A DNA stretch of 6,519 nt from Pseudomonadota bacterium (GCA_021797365.1 JAJZZU010000153.1:1-6519); one strand, 5' to 3'. Shown: positions 1 through 5,048, numbered from the stretch's first letter. Numbers and translations are program-made. The notes: generated by a model not told the origin, from the letters alone.

Positions 1-636
1 CACGCCCTGAAACATCGGCAAGACCTGGGCGGCGACCGCCGCCCACAGCACGAAGGCGCCGCCGGCGAGCGCCCACAAGGGGTGAGTATCGAGCAGCGCT
101 GCGGAGACCGGCGCGCCCGCGGCACGTTCGCCGGCCATGATCAAACCGAAGACCAGCGCCACGCCCAGCATCAGGATGGCATGGATCATGGGCGTCATGG
201 TCTTCTGTTTTGGTAATCGCCACAAGGCCGAAACCGCCGAGACCGTAAAGACCGCCGCCGCGAGCGCGAGCGGGATCGCGGCCAGGGCAAAGAACAACGG
301 CCGATTATCAAGAAAGGCCGCGGCCAGTAGCGCCGCGCCCAGGGCGAAACCCCAGCGGACGACGGGTATGAGCGCCGTCGCATAGGGGAGCCCGATACCG
401 GCGACCACGGGCACCAGCTGAAACACGGCGGTGGTGGCGGTCAGCGTCAGGAAGCCTATGGTTACGAGATGGGTGGCAGCCAGAAGGCCCGGGGTGTAAC
501 GATCGACCCAGGCGGTGGGGCCGGCGGCCATCAGCACGACCCCGGATGCCGCCAGAAACCAGGGCGCAAGAAGAAAGGATCGCAGAACGAGCATCAACGG
601 CGGGGCCTCGTCGAAGGCAAGTCCCCGGGTGTTCAT
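1..636 (-). CDS. Polytopic membrane protein, heme-copper-oxidase-like/NnrS-neighbourhood type, 3' end beyond window
   Basis: The reading frame is open from ATG at 636 to the left edge: 212 codons with no stop, so only the N-terminal part is present. It is very hydrophobic, with about six or more membrane helices separated by short loops. Two similar blocks stand out: residues 56-80, with His56 followed by GFLTL, then FQLVPVVAG, and residues 185-210, with His185 followed by WALAGG, then AQVLPMFQ. The His-to-Gln-x-x-Pro spacing is nearly the same in both, which suggests an internal duplication. From memory, similar uncharacterised proteins with these HLxTxGF and PMFQ motifs occur beside cbb3 oxidase, hemerythrin and denitrification genes; a role in redox or NO metabolism is inference. 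The start is supported by ATGA overlap with the upstream DUF2249 stop, which implies translational coupling. A true NnrS is an alternative, but its signature is not obvious here. Confidence 0.8.
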   Translation of the reverse strand, partial: MNTRGLAFDEAPPLMLVLRSFLLAPWFLAASGVVLMAAGPTAWVDRYTPGLLAATHLVTIGFLTLTATTAVFQLVPVVAGIGLPYATALIPVVRWGFALGAALLAAAFLDNRPLFFALAAIPLALAAAVFTVSAVSALWRLPKQKTMTPMIHAILMLGVALVFGLIMAGERAAGAPVSAALLDTHPLWALAGGAFVLWAAVAAQVLPMFQGV

Positions 637-875
637 GGCGGGCTCGGCGCCGTGCGTGTTATGACGACGTCATAGACACAGTCCTCGCCACGCGCCACGG
701 CCACCGATTCGTAGACAAAACCCCGCTCGGCGAGCAGCCCGAACAGCGGATACGGCTGCCGGGGCAGGCGCACCCGTACCTGCTCCCCCGGACGCAACGC
801 GGTGGCCGCCTGCAACGCCACTTGGAGCGGCTCCGGAGGCTCGAGGTCGCTGGCATCGATAAAGCGTTCATTCAT
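633..875 (-). CDS. DUF2249 domain protein
   Basis: This 80-residue protein consists of a single DUF2249 domain. The recognisable pattern is an N-terminal strand with a conserved acidic stretch (FIDASDLEPPEPL, residues 5-17), a helix (residues 18-27), LRPGEQVRVRLPRQPYPLF at 27-45, then LLAERGF at 47-53. DUF2249 proteins are small soluble proteins related in fold to the TusA/SirA group, but without a proven common function. They are repeatedly found beside hemerythrins and denitrification or cbb3 genes. Here the ATG lies inside the end of the hemerythrin gene (8-nt overlap, ATGAATGA) and its TGA overlaps the start of the membrane-protein gene by 4 nt, so it is the middle of a coupled three-gene unit. 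A role as accessory or carrier factor in low-oxygen or NO metabolism is inference. Confidence 0.9.
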   Translation of the reverse strand: MNERFIDASDLEPPEPLQVALQAATALRPGEQVRVRLPRQPYPLFGLLAERGFVYESVAVARGEDCVYDVVITRTAPSPP

Positions 876-1299
876 GGACGACCGTCGCCTCCCTCATGGC
901 CGCAAGCAGGCCCTCGGCGCAGTCCGCAAGCAGCGTATCGCTCATCGGATAAAGGACGTTCTCCTCCTTCAAATGATGCTGCGACACGAGCACGGTCATG
1001 GTGTCGAAGAGCGCGCGGCATGCGGCGCCTTGACCGTCCTGCCCCGAGGCCAAAAGGCCGCGGATCGCATCGTGCTCCTGGCGCATGACCACGAGCGGCC
1101 CCCCGGGTCCTGTGCGCTGCGCGAACTCCGGAAACAGCACCCGTTCCTCGATCTCCAGATGATGCTCCATGGCCTCGCGAAAGCGCGCGAACGCCGCGGC
1201 GCCCTGCGGCGTCCCACAGGCATTGTCCGCGTCCTCCATGAGCTGGTCCAATTCGCGGTGCTGGGCCGCCAAAAAGCTCGACAATCCTCTGTTCGACAC
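868..1299 (-). CDS. Hemerythrin-like HHE domain protein
   Basis: The 143-residue protein is a predicted four-helix bundle with non-heme di-iron ligands in the expected order: His14 (AQHRELD), His46/His47 with Glu51 (HHLEIEE), His76 (QEHDAI) and His108/His109 with Glu112/Glu113 (HHLKEEN). The repeated E-x-N/R-VLxP ending after ligand blocks (RVLFP, NVLYP) is typical of the HHE cation-binding family. Such proteins bind O2, NO or iron and are linked to nitrosative stress or oxygen sensing in bacteria; the exact ligand cannot be read here. The start is GTG at 1299, chosen because AAGGAG lies 6 nt upstream and because the N-terminus reaches helix A at once. It is the first gene of the leftward operon and follows an FNR/DNR-like promoter. 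Confidence 0.93.
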   Translation of the reverse strand: MSNRGLSSFLAAQHRELDQLMEDADNACGTPQGAAAFARFREAMEHHLEIEERVLFPEFAQRTGPGGPLVVMRQEHDAIRGLLASGQDGQGAACRALFDTMTVLVSQHHLKEENVLYPMSDTLLADCAEGLLAAMREATVVHE

Positions 1300-1305
1300 G
1301 GTCTG

Positions 1306-1311
1306 CTCCTT
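1306..1311 (-). promoter_or_regulatory. Ribosome binding site deciding the GTG start of the hemerythrin gene
   Basis: On the minus strand AAGGAG is followed by a 6-nt spacer (CAGACC) and then GTG. This strong Shine-Dalgarno sequence is the reason for accepting a GTG start at 1299. Confidence 0.8.
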
Positions 1312-1332
1312 TTTGAAGAATCGATGGGTGTC

Positions 1333-1338
1333 ATTGTC
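1333..1338 (-). promoter_or_regulatory. Predicted -10 element of the hemerythrin operon promoter
   Basis: GACAAT on the minus strand matches TATAAT at four of six positions. Placing the start point 7 nt beyond it gives +1 at about 1326, and the FNR-like box centre (1367.5) then falls at -41.5. No good -35 hexamer is needed for this promoter class. The prediction rests on this spacing and has no direct evidence. Confidence 0.5.
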
Positions 1339-1360
1339 GACAGGTGGCGGTGGAACGCCA

Positions 1361-1374
1361 TTGCCCTAGGTCAA
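1361..1374 (-). promoter_or_regulatory. FNR/DNR-like binding site upstream of the hemerythrin operon
   Basis: On the minus strand the site reads TTGACCTAGGGCAA, an imperfect dyad of TTGAC-N4-GTCAA with one mismatch in the second half-site. That form is closer to DNR/NNR-type sites (TTGAC/T half-sites) than to the strict FNR consensus TTGAT-N4-ATCAA. It stands 62 nt before the GTG start of the hemerythrin gene and has the spacing of a class II activator site relative to the GACAAT -10. An FNR protein with the matching E..SR recognition residues is encoded at 5551-6285. Activation under low oxygen or NO is inferred. Confidence 0.6.
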
Positions 1375-1443
1375 GACCGGCGGCCACCATAAAGCCGCCC
1401 GGGCGGTGGCGTACCCCGGAGATGCCGGCACCGGCCGATATAG

Positions 1444-1473
1444 TTGCCATAGCAATTATTGCTATGGCACAAT
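1444..1473 (+). promoter_or_regulatory. Predicted promoter of the marR-type operon
   Basis: TTGCCA at 1444-1449 (five of six to TTGACA), an 18-bp spacer and CACAAT at 1468-1473 (four of six to TATAAT) make a plausible sigma70 promoter with a start point near 1480. This start point would exclude the upstream in-frame ATGs at 1406 and 1472 as translation starts. The 25-bp palindrome fills the space between the two hexamers, so bound repressor would block polymerase. Confidence 0.55.
1445..1469 (+). promoter_or_regulatory. Perfect 25-bp palindrome, probable MarR-family operator
   Basis: Two 12-bp arms, TGCCATAGCAAT and its exact reverse complement, flank a single central T (1457). MarR-family dimers bind AT-centred palindromes of 16-25 bp with TTGC/GCAA half-sites, and commonly lie over their own promoters. 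This palindrome is about 45 bp upstream of a marR-type gene and is far more AT-rich than its surroundings. It also lies between two divergent units, so it might affect the hemerythrin operon as well. Confidence 0.75.
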
Positions 1474-1513
1474 GTACCCTGAGGCGCGCGGTCGCCAGGA
1501 GATGGTCTCATCG

Positions 1514-2173
1514 ATGCCTAAAAGACACGACGCCCGATGCGATTCGCGGATCGCCGAAAGCAAGGACGACGCGGAACCATGCTTTGTCATCGAGGATAGC
1601 CTTGGTTATCTGGTCAATGCCGCAGCGCGTCTTCTGGCGCGCGCCCTGCACTCCCGGATCGTGCGCCATGGAGTTCCAATCGGTCAGTGGCCATTCCTTC
1701 TGTTTCTTTGGGAGGAGGAGGGGCTTTCGCAAACAGAGTTGAGCCGCAGGATCCCGATCGATGAGGCAACCACCGTCCGCACCCTGGGTCGCATGGAGCG
1801 CGACGGTTGGGTGCGCCGGGCGCGCGATTCCCGCGATCGCCGGCAGGTACGCGTCTTCCTGACGAGGGCCGGCCATGCGCTCAAGGCCACCCTTCTACCG
1901 TACGCCATCGCCGTGAACGACCAGGCAACAGAGGGTCTCGGCGAGACACAAAAGGCCCTCCTGAATTCACTGTTGCGGGACCTTATCGTGCGACTGCGCG
2001 ACGACGATGCCCCATGGCCCAGTCCGGTGCCGACGGTGCACGCCAAGGCGCAGGGCGCTGGTGGGGCACGCGCGCAGACCGCGGCCGGCCGCAAGGCCGT
2101 GAAACCGACGCGGCCCAACGCCGCGGCATCGACAGTGATGCGCAAAGGCCAAAGAAGCCGGGGGACAGGCTGA
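1514..2173 (+). CDS. MarR-family transcriptional regulator with basic C-terminal tail
   Basis: The 219-residue protein contains a winged helix-turn-helix of MarR type: dimerisation helix around 27-52, HTH at about 71-98 (GLSQTELSRRIPIDEATTVRTL, split here at residues 70-91), and a wing with DSRDRRQVRVFLT at 105-117, where the conserved D-x-R-D-R-R pattern of MarR proteins is intact. The domain ends near residue 165. The remaining 54 or so residues are Ala/Arg/Lys/Gly-rich, low-complexity and unlike a normal MarR protein of about 150 residues. AGGAG at 1497-1501 touches ATG 1502, so the ATG at 1514 (12-nt spacing) is preferred; 1502 adds four residues. It probably represses its own transcription through the 1445-1469 palindrome. 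The effector is unknown. Its stop overlaps the next start (TGATG), so the two genes are coupled. Confidence 0.88.
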   Translation: MPKRHDARCDSRIAESKDDAEPCFVIEDSLGYLVNAAARLLARALHSRIVRHGVPIGQWPFLLFLWEEEGLSQTELSRRIPIDEATTVRTLGRMERDGWVRRARDSRDRRQVRVFLTRAGHALKATLLPYAIAVNDQATEGLGETQKALLNSLLRDLIVRLRDDDAPWPSPVPTVHAKAQGAGGARAQTAAGRKAVKPTRPNAAASTVMRKGQRSRGTG

Positions 2174-2622
2174 TGACGAGAATCATGCACGGGATGACCG
2201 CCTTGCTCGCAACCGCCCTGATCACGATCTTCCTTGGATCGAGCGTGACCGTCGAACTCATGGGCCGCCATGCCGCGATCGCGACCGTCAAGCAGTTGAT
2301 CGTCTTCCCGGGGCTCGCCATACTGGTTCCCGCGCTCGCGCTTACCGGGCTTTCGGGGCTACGCCTTGCGCGCCACCACCGGGGCGCCCTGGTCGAACGC
2401 AAGTTGCGACGCATGCGGCTTGTCGCCGCCAACGGCCTTTTGGTCCTTACACCATGCGCGTTCTATCTGGATGACTTGGCATCCGCCGGTCGGTTCGATG
2501 CGCACTTCGTGGTATTTCAGGGTCTCGAACTGTGCGCCGGATTCGCGAATATCACGCTCATGGCCCTCAACATGCGGGACGGATGGCGAATGACCCATGG
2601 GCACGCGGTGCGGGCCGATTAG
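2173..2622 (+). CDS. Small four-helix integral membrane protein of unknown function
   Basis: The 149-residue protein has four hydrophobic segments, at about 8-29, 42-63, 82-99 and 112-133. A strongly basic cytoplasmic loop (residues 64-82, with RHHRG and RKLRRMR) places loop 2-3 inside the cell. Polar or charged residues near or in the helices include Glu28, His33, Lys40, Asn87, Glu119 and Asn126, which could bind a cofactor or substrate, though none is a diagnostic motif. I recall similar four-helix proteins with a VKQ...LTG.SG pattern in other proteobacteria, but know no assigned function. The start at 2173 is fixed by TGATG overlap with the marR-type stop and a GGGGGAC stretch upstream. 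Being co-transcribed with a MarR regulator, it may be the main target of that regulator, for example in stress response or redox sensing; this is inference. Confidence 0.8.
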   Translation: MTRIMHGMTALLATALITIFLGSSVTVELMGRHAAIATVKQLIVFPGLAILVPALALTGLSGLRLARHHRGALVERKLRRMRLVAANGLLVLTPCAFYLDDLASAGRFDAHFVVFQGLELCAGFANITLMALNMRDGWRMTHGHAVRAD

Positions 2623-2681
2623 AGGCGGCGGAAACAGATCACCCCCCCCCCTGATACGAGAAACGGCCGCACTATGCGCAC
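2601..2681 (+). repeat. Imperfect direct-repeat candidate, left copy
   Basis: This segment starts in the last codons of the membrane-protein gene and shares an ordered series of blocks with 5049-5122: GCrCGCGGTGCrGGCCG (15 of 17 identical), ACAGATC, a C-rich run, GAAACG and GCGCAC. The parts between blocks differ. The two copies lie on either side of the lower-GC cassette. Chance similarity in GC-rich DNA is not excluded. Confidence 0.3.
2642..2651 (+). repeat. Homopolymer tract of ten C
   Basis: Ten consecutive C bases begin 20 nt after the stop codon of the membrane-protein gene. The tract is outside any supported coding region. Such tracts are prone to slippage and to sequencing error. 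Confidence 0.9.
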
Positions 2682-2997
2682 GCAGGGAACGCGCCGCGAG
2701 GGCACCGGGGAACGCCCGTAAGCGATCGGACAGGCAGATGGTAGGCTTTCCGGCGGGGTGCGACCGGGGCCCTAGAAACGATCCGGCAAGGCGATCACGC
2801 CCGACACCAAGCCCGAGGCAGTGCAACCCGCTACGCCTCAGGACTTGCGTCCCAAGGGGTCCCTCGCGGCGCGCCTGGCCGGTGGGCGCCTGGATTGGTC
2901 TTCGCACTTCCTGCCGCTCCCAACCACTCCAACGCTGAAAACTAGCCGGACTTGTCGCCATACCGACCGAATTCGAGGGGATCTAGCTACTCTTCCC

Positions 2998-3003
2998 TAT
3001 GAT
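2998..3003 (+). promoter_or_regulatory. Candidate -10 for the TIGR04255-PIN cassette
   Basis: TATGAT matches TATAAT at five of six positions and sits in a locally AT-rich patch about 80 nt before the first cassette gene. No good -35 hexamer is seen at the right distance (TTCGAG at 2972 would need a 20-bp spacer), so the call is weak. Confidence 0.3.
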
Positions 3004-3099
3004 ATGCTCTACGGTGACGCGCAAGGGAGATATCGGGGCAGGCGCATCAAATTGCGGGATCGGGACGAGGATATCGAGACGTGGAGACGAGAATACTAA
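3004..3099 (+). CDS. Possible short leader ORF or gene remnant ahead of the cassette
   Basis: ATG at 3004 opens a 31-residue frame (MLYGDAQGRYRGRRIK..., ending WRREY) that overlaps the GTG of the next gene by 19 nt in another frame. It is highly charged and has no clear ribosome binding site. It could be a leader peptide coupled to the TIGR04255 gene, the C-terminal remnant of a lost gene, or chance. I recognise no family. Confidence 0.2.
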   Translation: MLYGDAQGRYRGRRIKLRDRDEDIETWRREY

Positions 3100-3839
3100 A
3101 GCGACTCAAAAAAGAGCCTCTACTGGAGGCCATTTGGGAGTTACGTTTTGGTACGGATACGGACGCGCCGGTCGGTTTGGGCGAAATTTTGCCAGGTATC
3201 CTCTTCCAGTCCCTGCGGGATAGGTATCCCGTAACAACCCGTCTTCCTGCGGCGGATATACCGCGGCCCATCGCCCGACAAAATGGGATTCTGCGCTATG
3301 TTCCCACTATTCGCATGGAAGCAGTCTCGGGTGCCCCGTTTGCCATTCAAGTCGGCGACCATATGGTGTCTCTGAATAACCGGAGACCATATGCAGGCTG
3401 GGGAGAGTTCTCTCAGCGAATACGAGAACTCGCTCACGTACTGGAATCGAGCGGTCTTATCCAAAAACCGGAGCGATTTTCCCTTAAATATATCGACCTG
3501 ATCGAACTGGATCCCCAGCCATCATTGGCAAGCCTGCGCGTATCTCTGACGCTGGCCGGGAACAACCTCAGAGACCGGCCGACGCAGCTGCGCACGGAAA
3601 TTCGCAACGGCGCCTTCGCGTATATCATACAGATCGCCACACCTGCAGACGTAACCATACCTCCCGGTGAACAGCGCCGAGGCACGCTTGTGGACATCGA
3701 CACGATTTGCCATACCACTGAGGAGTTTTGGGGGCGGCTTGATGAGCGGACCAATAGCGCCCACCAAAGCTCGAAACAGCTTTTCCTGGACTTGCTGACC
3801 GAGGAGGCCTTGGACCGCCTCGAGCCCCTGTATGAGTAA
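3081..3839 (+). CDS. TIGR04255-family protein
   Basis: The 252-residue soluble protein has the features I associate with the sporadically distributed TIGR04255 family: an N-terminal PLLEAIWELRFG block (13-24), RYP near 48-50, the central IQVGDHMVSLNN...PYAGWGEF block (89-110), then a helix and ERFSLKYIDLIEL (131-142), matching the family's R-x-x-L-x-Y-I pattern. The length suits the family. No signal peptide or membrane segment is seen. Its biochemical role is not known to me. The start is GTG at 3081, with GAGG 10 nt upstream; a start inside PLLEAI would cut the conserved block. Its TAA overlaps the next ATG (TAATG). Base composition is lower in GC than the flanking regulators (about 53% in 3481-3540 against about 72% in 5701-5760, counted by eye), which suggests transfer. 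Because it is fused by coupling to a PIN protein, it may act as a partner or regulator of that nuclease; this is inference. Confidence 0.8.
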   Translation: METRILKRLKKEPLLEAIWELRFGTDTDAPVGLGEILPGILFQSLRDRYPVTTRLPAADIPRPIARQNGILRYVPTIRMEAVSGAPFAIQVGDHMVSLNNRRPYAGWGEFSQRIRELAHVLESSGLIQKPERFSLKYIDLIELDPQPSLASLRVSLTLAGNNLRDRPTQLRTEIRNGAFAYIIQIATPADVTIPPGEQRRGTLVDIDTICHTTEEFWGRLDERTNSAHQSSKQLFLDLLTEEALDRLEPLYE

Positions 3840-4222
3840 TGGTTGCGCCGCTGCGTTTACGAGGCCTGAAAAACAAGATGAACTGGGCTTACACTATTGG
3901 ATATGGCCAAGCGCTCCCGCCGGACAGCATCATACGGTCGTATGGCGATCCGGCACCATTGTGGTGGCCTAGCGAGCCATTGTCGCTACCGGCGTCCTGG
4001 GCGCAACGCAACCACTCGATCAGCAGCCTCCTCGACAGGGAATCGGGGACAACGACGCTGGTTATCATTGAACTCGACTTATACTTGGGTGACGCTCGAC
4101 AGCACCCCCCCGTGGACCGCGATGCGGAAAATCGATTACGGACGTTCAGGGATTGGTTGGCATCCATTCCCCCCGTTCCGCATATCCCATTGGACAAACT
4201 GAGTCGAGACGAGTTGTACTAA
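3839..4222 (+). CDS. Unrecognised 127-residue protein of the TIGR04255-PIN cassette
   Basis: I do not recognise this protein. It is soluble, without signal peptide or membrane helix. Visible features are a Trp/Pro-rich N-terminal half (PAPLWWPSEPLSLPASW, about residues 38-54), a hydrophobic strand with acidic end (TLVIIELDLYL, about 73-83), and a helix with the charged pattern ENRLRTFRDWLAS (about 96-108). The start at 3839 is set by TAATG overlap with the upstream stop; Met14 is an alternative. Its own stop again overlaps the PIN start (TAATG). Position directly before a PIN toxin-like gene is the place where an antitoxin would normally be encoded, but no ribbon-helix-helix, AbrB or Phd/YefM motif is seen. 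It may be a new type of antitoxin or a connector between the TIGR04255 and PIN proteins; both ideas are inference. Confidence 0.72.
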   Translation: MVAPLRLRGLKNKMNWAYTIGYGQALPPDSIIRSYGDPAPLWWPSEPLSLPASWAQRNHSISSLLDRESGTTTLVIIELDLYLGDARQHPPVDRDAENRLRTFRDWLASIPPVPHIPLDKLSRDELY

Positions 4223-4665
4223 TGGAATCTTACCTCCTCGATACGAATGTCATATCCCGACTGATCGATCGTAACGATCCACAGCATATGGCTTGCAAGG
4301 CCGCCGTGGAGACACTGATCAAAAAAAGTGCAAGAGTCTGCCTCGCGCCCCAGGTGCTCTTTGAGTTCTGGGCAGTCGCAACGCGCCCTGCCGTCAACAA
4401 TGGGCTCGGGTGGACCCCCCAGATAACGAATACCCATGTGCAGTCGCTCCGCAAGCTGTTCGCCGTTCCCTCGGACACACCCCGATTGCTGGACGAGTGG
4501 CAGACGCTTGTCACGCGCTTCGATGTGTGCGGAAAACGCGCCCATGATGCGCGATTGGCAGCCTTTATGCGAATTCATGGAATTGTGTATCTGCTGACCC
4601 TGAACGGGCGGGATTTTCAAGGCTGGGGGCTCAATGTCCGGGAGCCCGAGACTCTTCTAAACTGA
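4222..4665 (+). CDS. PIN-domain protein, VapC-like endoribonuclease toxin
   Basis: The 147-residue protein carries the full PIN active-site set: Asp7 in LLDTNVISRL, Glu48 in LFEFWAVATRP, Asp109 in AHDARLAAFM and Asp131 in LTLNGRDF. The ATRP..NNGLG segment (53-63) is common in VapC proteins of this subgroup. PIN domains cut RNA with bound Mg or Mn, and VapC toxins usually attack initiator tRNA or rRNA until held by VapB. Here no VapB-like gene precedes it; the upstream partner is an unrecognised protein coupled by TAATG. The in-frame ATG at 4153 would add 23 residues lying inside the previous gene and lacking family features, so 4222 is chosen. A second damaged copy of its active-site segment lies at 4978-5025. 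The protein looks intact. Toxicity is inferred from the family alone. Confidence 0.88.
   Translation: MESYLLDTNVISRLIDRNDPQHMACKAAVETLIKKSARVCLAPQVLFEFWAVATRPAVNNGLGWTPQITNTHVQSLRKLFAVPSDTPRLLDEWQTLVTRFDVCGKRAHDARLAAFMRIHGIVYLLTLNGRDFQGWGLNVREPETLLN
4518..4565 (+). repeat. 48-bp segment repeated at 4978-5025 (intact copy in PIN gene)
   Basis: This stretch encodes FDVCGKRAHDARLAA of the PIN protein. It aligns with 4978-5025 without gaps at 44 of 48 positions. The copies lie 460 bp apart in the same orientation. Confidence 0.9.
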
Positions 4666-4670
4666 GCGCT

Positions 4671-4683
4671 TCAAGGGGGAGGC
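4671..4683 (+). repeat. Short direct repeat, copy 1, Shine-Dalgarno-like
   Basis: TCAAGGGGGAGGC matches TCAAAGGGGAGGC at 4776-4788 in 12 of 13 positions. Each copy is followed within a few bases by a possible start codon (ATG 4687, GTG 4791). Confidence 0.5.
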
Positions 4684-4686
4684 GCG

Positions 4687-4743
4687 ATGCGTTCAACCAT
4701 CGTCACCACGAATCCAATGCGGGATAGTCGGTACCTGGAATAA
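4687..4743 (+). CDS. Possible 18-residue ORF with strong ribosome binding site
   Basis: ATG at 4687 follows GGGGGAGG with a short spacer and opens an 18-residue frame (MRSTIVTTNPMRDSRYLE) ending in TAA at 4741. It lies 21 nt after the PIN gene stop. The peptide may be the start of a fourth cassette gene that has been truncated, a small real peptide, or chance. No family is assigned. Confidence 0.25.
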   Translation: MRSTIVTTNPMRDSRYLE

Positions 4744-4775
4744 CCCTCTTGACGATCGGGGAGGGGCTGGCGACG

Positions 4776-4788
4776 TCAAAGGGGAGGC
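4776..4788 (+). repeat. Short direct repeat, copy 2
   Basis: TCAAAGGGGAGGC differs from the copy at 4671-4683 at one base. It precedes a GTG at 4791 that opens only a 28-residue frame of no recognisable family. Confidence 0.5.
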
Positions 4789-4977
4789 CAGTGGCGCTTG
4801 GTGAAGGGGTGGCGTTCCCCGTGTGTCGCATCTCTGCGCGCCCCGGATTTCCAGAGCGACAAACCTCGGCGGGCTGAACAAGGAACGCCTACGCAGTCCG
4901 TGCTACGACCAACGGAAAATCCTCATGGGATCCTTCCCCGCCCTGTACGGTGGGTTTGCCGCGCACCGGATCAGACA

Positions 4978-5025
4978 CTTCGATGTATGTGGAAAACGGG
5001 CCCATGGTGCGCGATTGGCAGCCTT
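4978..5025 (+). pseudogene. Remnant of a second vapC-like PIN gene
   Basis: The frame reads FDVCGKRAHGARLAA, the same as residues 100-114 of the intact PIN protein except that the catalytic Asp109 is replaced by Gly. Nucleotide identity is 44 of 48 with no gaps. Sequence on both sides does not continue the PIN protein in this frame, apart from a faint possible match to the CLAPQ region near 4829-4850. It is best read as the last recognisable piece of a duplicated and decayed paralogue, not a working gene. Two of the four differences are silent, one changes Asp to Gly, and one is a silent Arg change, so selection may have acted for some time before loss. Confidence 0.8.
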
Positions 5026-5048
5026 CGTGGGGATCCCCTGGAGTATAG

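Larger units (their letters stand above)
2623..3080 (+). other. 458-base intergenic region without a recognisable gene
   Basis: Between the membrane-protein stop and the TIGR04255 start I see no protein with recognisable family features. Open frames across it (for example 2821-3099 on plus and the 2359-2961 minus frame) have Arg/Pro/Ser-rich composition typical of GC-rich non-coding sequence. It contains a 10-base C run, one half of a possible direct repeat, a candidate -10 at 2998 and a short open frame at 3004-3099. No hairpin followed by a T run is evident after the membrane-protein gene. Confidence 0.6.

Noticed and set aside
546..1392. Long plus-strand frames at 546-1088 and 802-1392
   Set aside because: They lie opposite the DUF2249 and hemerythrin genes, whose family motifs are clear; the plus-strand products are Arg-rich and have no domain.
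1684..2432. Minus-strand frames opposite the marR-type and membrane-protein genes
   Set aside because: Composition is Arg/Ser/Pro-rich with no family pattern; the plus strand carries the real genes, joined by a TGATG junction.
2359..2961. 200-codon minus-strand frame
   Set aside because: Half of it is antisense to the four-helix protein; the remainder has no recognisable motif or ribosome binding site.
4749..4779. TTGACG ... CGTCAA inverted pair as an FNR/DNR site
   Set aside because: The spacer is 19 nt instead of 4, so it cannot be an FNR-family site; it may be chance.
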